NCBI GenBank assembly: GCA_038121105.1
Contig: JAYONB010000001.1
Span: forward strand, 186,001 to 250,000
Reading direction: 5' to 3'
DNA length: 64,000 nucleotides
From: CALJDF01 sp038121105
GTDB taxonomy: Bacteria; Pseudomonadota; Alphaproteobacteria; SHVP01
Part shown: positions 26,307-34,817 of the stretch, one piece after another
How positions within the stretch are numbered: position 1 is the stretch's first letter
Layout: every line of letters begins with the position of its first letter
Made by a program: the position numbers and the translations under genes
Notes under the pieces: model-generated
What the model saw: the letters and a program-made list of their open reading frames with translations, nothing else
What the model was told of the DNA's origin: nothing
Database searches by the model: none

Positions 26307-27770
26307 TCAGTTACCGACCGGGTAATTGGGCGATTCTTGCGTGATCGCGACATCATGCACATGGCTCTCGCGCAAGCCCGCACCGGTGACACGATAGAAA
26401 ACGGCACGCTCCCTCATGTCCTCGATCGTCGCACACCCGGTGTAACCCATTGCCGCGCGGAGGCCGCCAACAAGCTGGTGAACGACTCCGCCGACGGCTC
26501 CTTTGTAGGGTACGCGGCCTTCGATGCCTTCGGGGACGTATTTGAGGGTGTCGCCAACGTCCTGTTGGAAGTACCGATCGGCCGAACCGCGCGCCATCGC
26601 ACCCACCGAGCCCATGCCGCGATAGGACTTATAGGAGCGACCTTGGTAATAGAAAATTTCACCTGGTGATTCGTCGGTCCCGCTGAACAAGGAACCGATC
26701 ATGGCGCAATCTGCGCCACCGGCGATGGCTTTGGCTAAGTCACCCGAGAATTTGATGCCACCGTCGGCAATCGCCGGGACACCGAGCTTATGACAGGCAT
26801 CAGCGACGTCCATGATCGCTGTGAGCTGCGGCACGCCGACGCCGGCCACGATCCGCGTCGTACAGATCGAACCAGGTCCGATCCCGACTTTGACCGCATC
26901 GGCGCCCGCATCGACCAATGCATGGGCGGCGTCGGCCGTCGCGACATTCCCAGCCGCAACCTGAACGTAATTGCTCTTCGATTTGATACGCCGGACGGCC
27001 TCAATCACATGGCTGGAGTGGCCGTGCGCAGTATCGACCACAATCAGGTCGACCTCGGCGTCGATTAAGGCTTCGGCGCGGTCGAATCCCTTGTCCCCTA
27101 CCGACGTTGCGGCGGCGACCCGCAGGCGGCCATGTTCGTCCTTCGCAGCATTGGGAAACCTCTGCGCTTTTTCGATGTCCTTGACGGTGATCAAGCCCAC
27201 ACAACGGTAGTCGCCGTCGACCACCAGCAGTTTCTCGATACGATTTTGATGCAGAAGCCGCCGCGCTTCGCTTTTGTCGACGCCGTCACGAACCGTGATG
27301 AGGTTGTCTTTGGTCATCAGCTCGGCGACCGGTTGTTTCTCATCAGACGCGAAACGAACATCGCGGTTGGTCAGAATACCGACTAGCTTCCCACCCGGTT
27401 TGTCGACGACGGGAATCCCGGAAATGTTGTAATGGCTCATGATATCGAGCGCTTCCTTGAGGGTTTGCCGCGCTTCGATCGTCACCGGATCAACCACCAT
27501 GCCGGATTCGAATTTTTTGACCTTATGAACCTGCGCAGCCTGTTCCTCGGGAGTCAGGTTGCGATGAATGACGCCCAACCCACCGGCTTGGGCCATGGCG
27601 ATCGCCATATTTCCTTCGGTGACAGTGTCCATCGCCGCCGATAGAAGCGGGATTCCAAGTTCGATGTTGCGGGTGACGCGGGTCCGCGTTTGCACCTCGG
27701 CGGGCAAAACCGATGATTCGGCCGGAACGAGAGTGACATCGTCAAAGGTCAGCGCTTCCCTAAAGGTCAT
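26307..27770 (-). CDS. guaB: Inosine-5'-monophosphate dehydrogenase
   Basis: A 487-residue TIM-barrel enzyme oxidising IMP to XMP. The catalytic Cys303 sits in GPGSICTTR, with AGGADCAMIGSLF and the mobile-flap RGMGSVGAM further on. Two CBS modules occupy about residues 92-205 and are the expected site of nucleotide feedback. The ATG at 27770 has an AGGAG site 7 bases upstream; the frame is open further but runs into the hairpin described in the leader. It heads guaB-rsmB-guaA. Confidence 0.98.
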   Translation of the reverse strand: MTFREALTFDDVTLVPAESSVLPAEVQTRTRVTRNIELGIPLLSAAMDTVTEGNMAIAMAQAGGLGVIHRNLTPEEQAAQVHKVKKFESGMVVDPVTIEARQTLKEALDIMSHYNISGIPVVDKPGGKLVGILTNRDVRFASDEKQPVAELMTKDNLITVRDGVDKSEARRLLHQNRIEKLLVVDGDYRCVGLITVKDIEKAQRFPNAAKDEHGRLRVAAATSVGDKGFDRAEALIDAEVDLIVVDTAHGHSSHVIEAVRRIKSKSNYVQVAAGNVATADAAHALVDAGADAVKVGIGPGSICTTRIVAGVGVPQLTAIMDVADACHKLGVPAIADGGIKFSGDLAKAIAGGADCAMIGSLFSGTDESPGEIFYYQGRSYKSYRGMGSVGAMARGSADRYFQQDVGDTLKYVPEGIEGRVPYKGAVGGVVHQLVGGLRAAMGYTGCATIEDMRERAVFYRVTGAGLRESHVHDVAITQESPNYPVGN

Positions 27771-27802
27771 GTAGTCTCCTGCTCGACATAAGGACGGAAA
27801 AC

Positions 27803-27831
27803 AAAAAAGCCGCAGAAAACTGCGGCTTTTT
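27803..27831 (-). terminator. Intrinsic terminator hairpin between rlmE and guaB (possible guaB attenuator)
   Basis: GCCGCAG (27809-27815) and CTGCGGC (27820-27826) enclose an AAAA loop and are flanked by six A and five T, so it can act on either strand. On the minus strand it is followed by a run of six T. It ends only about 33 bases before the guaB ATG. It can terminate the ppx-rlmE transcript, or act inside a guaB leader if guaB starts upstream of it. Confidence 0.8.
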
Positions 27832-27898
27832 GTGCGCGAGCACACGTCCGGCGACCCAGTTGTGGTCGTGCGTCGTGGCTGGCTGCTCCATGGCCTTT

Positions 27899-27926
27899 AT
27901 TATCGAAAAGCCCCCCAAGAGACAAG
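27899..27926 (-). promoter_or_regulatory. Candidate guaB promoter upstream of the hairpin
   Basis: On the minus strand CTTGTC (complement of 27921-27926) and GATAAT (complement of 27899-27904) are 16 bases apart. If used, the guaB leader would be about 120 bases and would contain the terminator hairpin. The -10 matches well; the -35 is moderate. Confidence 0.35.
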
Positions 27927-27932
27927 CGCCGA

Positions 27933-28637
27933 CTAGTCCTTCTCCTCCTCCAACCGCATCCGGGCCCTATAGCCCATCGCCACGACATACATTTCCGCCG
28001 ATCCACTGCGACTTGCTTTGGGTTTCACGTGCTTCACGACCTCAAAATCGCGCTTCAGCTGAGCGAGAAGATCGCGTTCTGCACCACCCTGTAGCACCTT
28101 GGCGACGAAGACGCCGCCTTGCGCGAGAAAATGGCTAGCAAGATCGAGGGCCGCCTCGCAAAGACCCATGATTCTAAGATGGTCGGTCTGGGGGTGACCA
28201 GTTGACGGTGCGGCCATATCGCTCTCCACGACATCCACTGTGTCGCCGATTTCCGTACGTAGTCTCTCCACCACATCCTCGGCGAATACGTCGAGCTTGA
28301 GGACGACAGCCCCCGGGATCGGGTCCATGTCGTTGATATCGACCGCGACGATGGTTCCGTTTGGACATCGCGCAAGATTGACCTGGGTCCAAGCGCCGGG
28401 TGCCGCGCCAAGATCGAGTACGCGCTTTCCCCGACCCAGAAAGCGAAACCGATCATCCATTTCTTCGAGCTTGAAAGCAGCCCGCGACCGGTAGCCCGCT
28501 GCCTGTGCTGCTGCGACATAGGGGTCGTTCAGCTGACGCTCCAACCACCTCGTGGAGGAGAGCTTACGCCCCTTGGCTGATTTGACGCGTTGATGAAGCT
28601 GGCGCGACCCGCGAGGTTTTTTACTCTGCGGCGGCAA
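27933..28637 (-). CDS. rlmE: 23S rRNA (uridine2552-2'-O)-methyltransferase RlmE (FtsJ)
   Basis: A 234-residue protein. The SAM motif is VLDLGAAPGAWTQ at 73-85. The K-D-K-E catalytic tetrad can be placed at Lys56, Asp140, Lys180 and Glu215 (in SAEMYVVA). RlmE modifies the A-loop of 23S rRNA late in 50S assembly. A basic N-terminal extension of ~30 residues precedes the fold. The start lies 17 bases inside the ppx/gppA gene, indicating coupled translation. A terminator follows about 100 bases downstream. Confidence 0.95.
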   Translation of the reverse strand: MPPQSKKPRGSRQLHQRVKSAKGRKLSSTRWLERQLNDPYVAAAQAAGYRSRAAFKLEEMDDRFRFLGRGKRVLDLGAAPGAWTQVNLARCPNGTIVAVDINDMDPIPGAVVLKLDVFAEDVVERLRTEIGDTVDVVESDMAAPSTGHPQTDHLRIMGLCEAALDLASHFLAQGGVFVAKVLQGGAERDLLAQLKRDFEVVKHVKPKASRSGSAEMYVVAMGYRARMRLEEEKD

Positions 28638-29697
28638 TCGCGGTTGGTCCCATTTTTTGAGGCGCGCAGGAATCAGCGGCCGCCATCATGTGGAAGAGCA
28701 TGCCGTCTCGTACGCCCCGGTCGGCAACCCGAACACCGGGCGACGGCCAGGTTCTGAAGATCGCATCAAAAATAGCGCAACCGGCGATAACCAAATCGGC
28801 CCGTCCCTCGCCAATACACGGATGGCTGGAGCGGTCGGAGTAAGACATTTTGGAAAGCCGCGAAGAGACCTCGGCGATGGCACCTGCATCTAGCCAGGTA
28901 CCGTCGATCAAGCGCCGCTCGTATCGCGGCAAGTTCATGTTAAGTGCGGCCAAAGTGGTGACAGTACCGGAGGTGCCCACCATTTGGGCGGCACCGCTCC
29001 CCACGTGCTGCGCCAAGCCGTGTTTCGCCTCAAACGGAGCCAACAAATCACGAATGCGCTCCACCATCGCTTCATAGGTCTCGAGGGGAATATCGTTCCC
29101 GCCGTAGGCCTCGGCCAACGTGACAACACCGTAGGGAACCGACGTCCACGCCAACAACTCCGGCGCAAATCTTCCACATCGGCGCAGCCACATCACTTCG
29201 GTGCTGCCACCGCCAATGTCAAACACCATGGCGTTTTCGCATTTGTGGTCCAACAGCGGCGCGCAACCTGCCATCGCGAGACGCGCTTCTTCGGCGGCAT
29301 CAATCGACTCCAATTCGATGCCGGTCTCTTCGGCAACGCGTGCCAAGAATGTCGAACCGTTATTCGCTTGTCGGCAGGCCGCAGTGGCGACGCTACGCGC
29401 GACCGTCACCCGCCGACGCTTCATCTTTGCGGCACAGACATGGAGCGCCGCAATCGTCCGGTCCATCGCCCGCTCGGATAGCCGGCCGGTCGCGTTGATT
29501 CCCTCACCCAAGCGGACGATCCGAGAAAACGAGTCAATGACACGAAAGCCGTCCCGCGTGGGCCGCGCCACCAAGAGCCGACAGTTGTTGGTCCCAAGAT
29601 CCAGGGCCGCGTAGGTGTGATCCCAACGGCCACCCGACGCAGAGCGCCGCGACCGTCGTTTTTGCCCCTTCCCGCTTGTCGAAAAGCGGCTCCTCAT
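28621..29697 (-). CDS. Ppx/GppA phosphatase family protein
   Basis: About 358 residues of the ASKHA fold. The phosphate-binding loop is AALDLGTNNCRLLVA, followed by ATAACRQANNG, VFDIGGGSTEV and GTSGTVTTLAAL. Family members hydrolyse inorganic polyphosphate or pppGpp. The protein is shorter than E. coli Ppx (513 aa), consisting of the two ASKHA domains without the C-terminal helical part. A GTG at 29718 is possible, but the ATG at 29697 has GGTGAGG 8 bases upstream. The neighbouring rlmE overlaps it, a pairing frequent in alphaproteobacteria. Confidence 0.88.
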   Translation of the reverse strand: MRSRFSTSGKGQKRRSRRSASGGRWDHTYAALDLGTNNCRLLVARPTRDGFRVIDSFSRIVRLGEGINATGRLSERAMDRTIAALHVCAAKMKRRRVTVARSVATAACRQANNGSTFLARVAEETGIELESIDAAEEARLAMAGCAPLLDHKCENAMVFDIGGGSTEVMWLRRCGRFAPELLAWTSVPYGVVTLAEAYGGNDIPLETYEAMVERIRDLLAPFEAKHGLAQHVGSGAAQMVGTSGTVTTLAALNMNLPRYERRLIDGTWLDAGAIAEVSSRLSKMSYSDRSSHPCIGEGRADLVIAGCAIFDAIFRTWPSPGVRVADRGVRDGMLFHMMAAADSCAPQKMGPTAIAAAE

Positions 29698-29770
29698 CCC
29701 CAGAACCTCACCGTTCACCTGACGGCCAAGTCTACAGGTTCGCAGGCATGCCCGCCATCAGGCGTTCGTG

Positions 29771-29798
29771 TTGACAACGTTTGGCGAGGCCCTCTATC
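29771..29798 (+). promoter_or_regulatory. Candidate promoter of tRNA-Gln
   Basis: A perfect TTGACA (29771-29776) is followed after 16 bases by TCTATC (29793-29798), about 20 bases before the tRNA. The -35 is consensus; the -10 is weak. Confidence 0.5.
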
Positions 29799-29818
29799 AA
29801 GGGCGAAGCGCCCGAATT

Positions 29819-29892
29819 TGGGGGATAGTTTAGCGGTAGAACTCTCGGCTCTGACCCGAGCAGCCCTGGTTCAAATCCAGGTCCCCCAGCCA
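29819..29892 (+). tRNA. tRNA-Gln (anticodon CTG)
   Basis: A full cloverleaf can be drawn. The acceptor stem is TGGGGGA/TCCCCCA, with an encoded GCCA 3' end (29889-29892). The D-loop contains TAGCGGTAGA. The anticodon stem CTCGG/CCGAG has loop CTCTGAC and anticodon CTG, reading CAG. The T-stem is CCTGG/CCAGG around TTCAAAT. The weak first U-A pair and G discriminator match bacterial glutamine tRNAs. Confidence 0.95.
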
Positions 29893-29938
29893 ATCCCATG
29901 TTCGAGAGGCTTTGAAGCCGCTCCGCGGTCGTCGGATA

Positions 29939-30814
29939 TCAATCTACGGGAACGAAGCGAAATACCTCACCATGGCGAACGATTCGCCCTGCGACCGGTG
30001 TGGGAAAATGGGCGGCGAGCAACCGGGTTCCAGTATCCGCCAGCTGCTCGATAAGGCCTCGCCGGGTTTGCCGCGATAGATCCGGATCTTCACAAAACCT
30101 GCTCGACCAATCGGGATGGGCCATCTGCGCGGCATGATGAATGGTATCGCCACACATAACCGCTGAGTCCGCACCTGCTTTCAGGTTGATTACAATATTG
30201 CCAGGCGTGTGGCCGGGGGCCGGCGCCAACCAAATGCCGTCGTCCATCGCATGATCCGATTCCACCAGTACCGCTTGTCCGTGTTCGACGACGGGGAGGA
30301 CGCTGTCGTCGAACGAGCCGTGGTTGACCTCCTCGCCGGACGCTCGTTGAGCTTCCCAAAACGCATACTCCTCGCGCGCAAAGATGTACTTCGCGTTGGG
30401 AAACGTCGGTACCCAGCGTCCGTCGATAAGACGCGTATTCCAGCCGACATGATCGACGTGTAGATGGGTGCACATGACGAAATCGACATCCTCGGCCCGA
30501 ACGCCTAGGCGCGCGAGGTCTTCCAAGTACGGATTATCGAGGTGGTGCCAAAAGTCTCGAGCCGGACGGTGCTTGTCGTTTCCGACGCAGGTGTCGACCA
30601 GGATCGTGTGACGCGGAGTCCGAACGACATAGCTATGAAAACTCATGATGAGTTTTCGCGTTTCGGGGTCGACAAAATGCGGCTCCAACCATTCGCGGTC
30701 CGGATCGAGCGCTTCGTGTGTGGCGTCCGGAAAAAGGAAGTCCGGCTCGAAGATCGGCAACTCGGACTCGACAACCCGGTCGATGCGAATGTCACCGATG
30801 TTGAGTGTTTTCAT
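29939..30814 (-). CDS. MBL-fold metallohydrolase
   Basis: About 291 residues. The metal-binding HLHVDH motif is at 117-122, further ligands lie in APGHTPGN and the CGDTIHH segment, and a late AAHFPTP histidine completes the pattern. This is the quorum-quenching lactonase/zinc-hydrolase type layout. The frame is open to 30904, but the ATG at 30814 is preceded by a G-rich site and avoids the upstream gene. It follows an alpha/beta hydrolase by 20 bases, so the two are probably one catabolic or detoxification operon. The substrate is unknown. Confidence 0.85.
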   Translation of the reverse strand: MKTLNIGDIRIDRVVESELPIFEPDFLFPDATHEALDPDREWLEPHFVDPETRKLIMSFHSYVVRTPRHTILVDTCVGNDKHRPARDFWHHLDNPYLEDLARLGVRAEDVDFVMCTHLHVDHVGWNTRLIDGRWVPTFPNAKYIFAREEYAFWEAQRASGEEVNHGSFDDSVLPVVEHGQAVLVESDHAMDDGIWLAPAPGHTPGNIVINLKAGADSAVMCGDTIHHAAQMAHPDWSSRFCEDPDLSRQTRRGLIEQLADTGTRLLAAHFPTPVAGRIVRHGEVFRFVPVD

Positions 30815-30834
30815 GACTCGCCCCCCCAGGCGAT

Positions 30835-31662
30835 TTAGCCGAGCGACTCTACGAATCGTGCGAGATCCGTGTTGAACCGTTCCGATGATTCCCAGAACGG
30901 GCAATGCCCGACCCCGTCGTAAATGGTCATTTCTTTCTTTTCGTGCCGGACCTGCGACATCGTGTATTCGCCCGCGAATGGCAGCACGATTTGATCGTCA
31001 GATCCATGCACTTGCATGAACGGCACGCTGAGTTTGCCGATGACATCGCTATTGTCCGCTTCTCGGCTCAGCATCCACAGGCGAATTTCTGGTGGCACCA
31101 TCATGTTGTAACCCAGCATTAGATCGAACTCGTCGGACGGAAGCGGCTCGGCGGTACAGGCGCGCAGGAATGCTGTTGTCCCACGAATGTTGGCCTGGGG
31201 GTCTGGCGAAAACATATCGGCCAAGTTGTCGGCGGCACCTGAGCCGAACATTTTGTTGCTGATTTCGGTTCCTTGTTGGGTCGGCGACGAGGAGAGAAAA
31301 AGGCCGCGCATCCGATCATCGCCATAATGACGCAGGTAGTCCGCGGCCCAGTTGCCGCCCATCGACCAACCGACAAAAACAAACGAGTCGACCCCGCAGT
31401 GGTCGAGTACCGCATTGATATCCTCGGCGATGGGTTTCGCTTGGTTGTAAGCGCCTTCCTCCCAGGGTTTGCCCGAGGCGCCATGGCCCCTGATATCGAG
31501 AGAAATCAGTCGATATGTCGCCGCAAGTGCGCTTTCTCGCTGGCGTTGCCAGCACAGCGCGGCCTGGGAAAACCCGTGAACCAAAAGAAGCGCCGGCCCG
31601 CTTTTGTTACCTTCGTCATAGACCCCAATTTCCACACCACCGCTGCCCGCGATTCGTTCCAT
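30835..31662 (-). CDS. Alpha/beta-fold hydrolase
   Basis: A 275-residue enzyme. The oxyanion-region motif LLLVHGFSQ is near residue 27. The nucleophile Ser100 lies in GWSMGG, an acid at 222 or 223 (GSDDQ), and the base His253 (GVGHCPFW) completes the triad. GGGGAGG precedes the ATG. It has the size and N-terminal layout of ester or C-C bond hydrolases of the haloperoxidase/epoxide-hydrolase superfamily. Its operon partner is an MBL hydrolase. The natural substrate cannot be told. Confidence 0.85.
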   Translation of the reverse strand: MERIAGSGGVEIGVYDEGNKSGPALLLVHGFSQAALCWQRQRESALAATYRLISLDIRGHGASGKPWEEGAYNQAKPIAEDINAVLDHCGVDSFVFVGWSMGGNWAADYLRHYGDDRMRGLFLSSSPTQQGTEISNKMFGSGAADNLADMFSPDPQANIRGTTAFLRACTAEPLPSDEFDLMLGYNMMVPPEIRLWMLSREADNSDVIGKLSVPFMQVHGSDDQIVLPFAGEYTMSQVRHEKKEMTIYDGVGHCPFWESSERFNTDLARFVESLG

Positions 31663-31698
31663 GTTGACCTCCCCATCGTTGCCGTCCTTAGACGATCT

Positions 31699-32439
31699 TT
31701 AGGACAGGCCATCGACTGGTGCAATGCCGTGCCGATGGCGATGTGTGGCACGGTACGCACCGACGATCGCCGCCACGACAAACCCTAAGGTAAAAAGACC
31801 CAGCCAGAGCGTGGGAGCCCAGGGCCAGGGCCATCCGAAACCGCTTGCCCACACAATATCGGCGTATTGACGGGTCGGCAGAATATTCGCCAACTGCCAA
31901 AGCAATGCCGGCAGCATGAACGGCGGCACGATCAGCCCCGCCCCGAGAATAAGAACGAAGGAACCTATTTTGCTCCACCGGCTGATCTGCTCCGGGGCGA
32001 TCCAAAACGACAACGTGACGGCACCGAAACCGATCGAAACGGCTCCTAGGACTAGGGAAAAGAAGAGGCGAAGCCACCTGCTGACGGAGAGAGACATCGG
32101 GCTCGTGACGGCAGCAACCAGAATCACGACGAGCGAGGCGCCGAGTACAATGCCGACCCAGGCCCATAGCCGGGCAAAGATGCGGTCACGCTCACGGTGA
32201 GGCGCGGTTCGATCGTCGCGATCCTCCGCAATACGAATCGACATTTGATCAAGCGCCGACGCAACCACCGCAAACATGAGCGCCGATGCGAGAAAGAAAT
32301 TTGCGTTGAGCGTGTTGCCGCCGCGCAAGGCCCAAATCACCGCAAAGACGATGCTTGGCGCGAGTACATAGAAAAAGACCGAGCCAACCTAGAGATAGAC
32401 TTCTCGCAAATAGGCCAGGGCGCTTTGGCGTACTGTCAT
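31699..32439 (-). pseudogene. ABC-2 type permease interrupted by an in-frame TAG
   Basis: The natural start is an ATG at 32439 giving MTVRQSALAYLREVYL, then TAG at 32391-32389. The same frame continues with a hydrophobic helix (VGSVFFYVLAPSIVFAV) and about 220 further residues with five more membrane segments up to 31699. The pre-stop part aligns with the opening of the sister permease at 33227. One base change would restore a complete permease of ~246 residues. A shortened product could start at the GTG at 32340, but would lack the first helix. Sequencing error, recent inactivation and suppression are all possible. Confidence 0.75.
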
Positions 32440-32492
32440 GGCCGCAGCGTCGACCGTGGACCGCTCACCGACAAATCACGACGTCGTGCCGT

Positions 32493-33227
32493 TTACGTAT
32501 AGCGAACTCCTTCGTCGCGCCGGTAACCGGCCGCGGCGATCAGTCCAAAAAGAACGGTATACCCGATCAACCACAACCAAGGTTCGGCCGGCCAGGCTCT
32601 TCCTTGGACCGCCGCCCAAGCAAGTTCGCCGATCTGCCGGATCGGCAACACGCCCGAGAGCGCGTCCAGAAATTCCGGCATGCTACTGGGACGAATGAAC
32701 AGGCCACCACCGAACGACAGCGCGAGGAATAGGATGTTGGCGATCGGCAATGCCGCCTTTGGCGGTGACCAATATCCGATGGCGATCCCAAGGAGTGCCA
32801 TCGGCACCGAACCCAAAAACACGGTAGCCAGGAGGCGCATCCACGAATTCATCGGCATCGCCGCCTCGGTGAGAATGATCGCGACGATGATCAGGACCCC
32901 GACGGCGACAACGGCGAAGGACACGGCCGAAAGAACGCTGGCCGCAAAACGCGCGCCGGGCGAAACCGGGAGAACGTGGGCGAATTGTTCCCAGGGCGAT
33001 TCTCGGTCGTTGGCGATGCCGACTCCGAACTGGAAGAACGCAACACCCAAGGCGGCAAAGATCGCAAACGACGCCATAACGATATTTGCGGCCTCACGCG
33101 AGTCGCCGACCGAGGTCCCGATGAACATGAAGACCACACCGGGAATCAACACCGTCACCAACGAATAGGCTGGTGTGCGGATCAACCCCACCATCGTGGC
33201 GCAGTAGTGTTCGAGAACGAGGCTCAT
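32493..33227 (-). CDS. ABC-2 type transporter permease
   Basis: A 244-residue membrane protein with about six hydrophobic segments, starting MSLVLEHYCATMVGLIRTPAYS, the cytoplasmic lead of ABC-2 permeases. A charged loop with ANDRESPWEQ lies between helices 2 and 3, as in drug and lipid exporters of the DrrB/YhhJ type. Its start overlaps the ATPase stop by four bases. A second, interrupted permease follows 53 bases downstream, so the intended transporter is probably a heterodimer. The substrate is unknown; a PadR-type regulator is divergent. Confidence 0.85.
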   Translation of the reverse strand: MSLVLEHYCATMVGLIRTPAYSLVTVLIPGVVFMFIGTSVGDSREAANIVMASFAIFAALGVAFFQFGVGIANDRESPWEQFAHVLPVSPGARFAASVLSAVSFAVVAVGVLIIVAIILTEAAMPMNSWMRLLATVFLGSVPMALLGIAIGYWSPPKAALPIANILFLALSFGGGLFIRPSSMPEFLDALSGVLPIRQIGELAWAAVQGRAWPAEPWLWLIGYTVLFGLIAAAGYRRDEGVRYT

Positions 33228-34111
33228 GTGGCGCCATCGCGGGTCAATTCGACGAACGCCTCTTCGAGGCTTGCCGGTCTCACCTCGAGATCTGTGAAGG
33301 TGGTCTCCCGCCCGACCAGCGCGCGAACCAACGCATCAGCATCGTGGGTATAGATCGTGACCCAACCGTCGGCTTCAGTCGCGCGCACCAGGCCTGGCAG
33401 GCCGTCGGACAACGCCCCTCGGAAACGCACACGGCTTTGTCCCACCTGATGCCGAATCTCTTCGACCGTGCCATCCGCCACCGCCCGGCCCTCGCGCATG
33501 ACGACGACCCGCGACGCCAAGGCCTCTGCTTCCTCGAGGTAGTGAGTAGTAAGAACGATCGTGCCGCCATCGTCTCGGAAGGATCCAATGGCTTGCCACA
33601 AAGCGCGGCGGGCCTGGACATCAAGGCCGGTCGTGGGTTCGTCGAGAAACGCGACCTCCGGGCCGCCGGCAAACGCCAGGGCGACTGCCAGCATCCTTTT
33701 TTGACCGCCGCTCAGTCCGCCTGCTTGGCGGCCTACCAGGTCGAGCAAAGGAAAGCGATCGTACAAACGTTGGTCGTCGAGTGGCTTCGGATAATGGGCG
33801 CGGACGAGACGAATGATTTCGCCAACGCGCAGAGTATTCGGAAATCCGCTCTCTTGGGGGGTTAACCCGATACGGCGGCGAACCGAGACGTCCCTCGGAC
33901 TGCCGTCGAGCAACCTCACGACACCCGAATCGGCTCGGCGTCCACCTGTGAGAACCCCTACCGCCGTCGTTTTGCCCGCCCCGTTCGGTCCCAAGAGCGC
34001 AAGAATCTCGCCACGACTCAGCGAGAGATCAAACGAGTCCAACGCCTGTGTCCTACCATAGGCTTTAGAAACGCCGCTCAACTGCGCTGCGGTGTTGGTT
34101 GTCCCGGCCAT
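33224..34111 (-). CDS. ABC transporter ATP-binding protein (drug/lipid export type)
   Basis: About 295 residues. Walker A GPNGAGKT is at 41-48, the Q-loop segment is LTPQESGF, the signature is LSGGQKR, and Walker B is VAFLDEPTTGLD. TTHYLEEAEAL carries the switch histidine. The C-terminal ~90 residues resemble the extra domain of CcmA/DrrA exporters. The ATG at 34111 was preferred over the GTG at 34120. It is the first gene of a minus-strand unit with two ABC-2 permeases, divergent from padR across a ~110-base region bearing an inverted repeat. Confidence 0.92.
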   Translation of the reverse strand: MAGTTNTAAQLSGVSKAYGRTQALDSFDLSLSRGEILALLGPNGAGKTTAVGVLTGGRRADSGVVRLLDGSPRDVSVRRRIGLTPQESGFPNTLRVGEIIRLVRAHYPKPLDDQRLYDRFPLLDLVGRQAGGLSGGQKRMLAVALAFAGGPEVAFLDEPTTGLDVQARRALWQAIGSFRDDGGTIVLTTHYLEEAEALASRVVVMREGRAVADGTVEEIRHQVGQSRVRFRGALSDGLPGLVRATEADGWVTIYTHDADALVRALVGRETTFTDLEVRPASLEEAFVELTRDGAT

Positions 34112-34177
34112 CTCGTGCACCGACCGAATGGTCGGCCCCTTTGCCCCCTTGAAAAACGGCGCCGGAGTAATTATTAG

Positions 34178-34200
34178 TAATATATCACTCTGTTATATTA
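34178..34200. promoter_or_regulatory. Inverted repeat in the padR / ABC divergent promoter region (candidate PadR operator)
   Basis: TAATATA (34178-34184) and TATATTA (34194-34200) form perfect arms around a 9-base spacer, in a strikingly AT-rich patch between two divergent genes. PadR dimers bind AT-rich palindromes of about this size in the promoters they repress. The site lies 24 bases before the padR GTG, so binding would block at least padR-RND transcription. Confidence 0.55.
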
Positions 34201-34223
34201 TGTGACAACACAGCGGGGCCCGT

Positions 34224-34817
34224 GTGCACGTAAAGACTTTATGCCTGGCCATCTTGTCGATGGGGGACGCATCAGGCTACGAAATCAAGAAACTCTTGGA
34301 AGGCCCCTTCAGCCACATCCATGAAGCGAGTTTCGGGGCGATTTACCCCGCGCTCGCGCGCCTTCAGGACGAAGGACTAGTGACCTGCGAGGAACGCAGC
34401 CAGGAAAAACGTCCTGACAAAAAGGTATACGCCCTTACCCAGCGGGGCCGATTCGACCTCATCAAAGAACTCACCATCGTTCCCGGACCTGATCGGGTAC
34501 GAAGCGATTTCCTTGTTCTGATGCTGTACGCCCATCTCCTTCCCCCGGCACATGTCGCCAACGTGATCGAGAAGCGTCTCGACATTCTCGGCGCGTTGTT
34601 GACGGAACTGGAAAACGAAAATGGAGCGCCGGTCCCGGCCGGAGAGGAATCAAGCGCGGAATTTGTCCTTGGGTACGGAAAGGCCGTCCTGAAGGCCGCC
34701 CACGACTACATCAAAGACAACCGGCATCTCGTAGAAGGTGCCGCGCTCGTCGCCGGAGGGACACGCGACGACATTCTAGCAAAAGAGGAGCGCCCTGCCG
34801 GGGTGGCAGCCGAATGA
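34224..34817 (+). CDS. PadR-family transcriptional regulator
   Basis: A 197-residue protein. The N-terminal winged helix (about 1-85) shows the family pattern LAILSMGDASGYEIKKLLEG, ASFGAIYPALARLQDEGLV and KKVYALTQRG. A C-terminal helical part suits dimerisation and ligand sensing. It starts with GTG at 34224 and its stop overlaps the RND adaptor gene by four bases. It therefore probably controls padR-MFP-RND and perhaps the divergent ABC genes, most often as a ligand-released repressor. The inducing compound is unknown. Confidence 0.92.
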   Translation: MHVKTLCLAILSMGDASGYEIKKLLEGPFSHIHEASFGAIYPALARLQDEGLVTCEERSQEKRPDKKVYALTQRGRFDLIKELTIVPGPDRVRSDFLVLMLYAHLLPPAHVANVIEKRLDILGALLTELENENGAPVPAGEESSAEFVLGYGKAVLKAAHDYIKDNRHLVEGAALVAGGTRDDILAKEERPAGVAAE

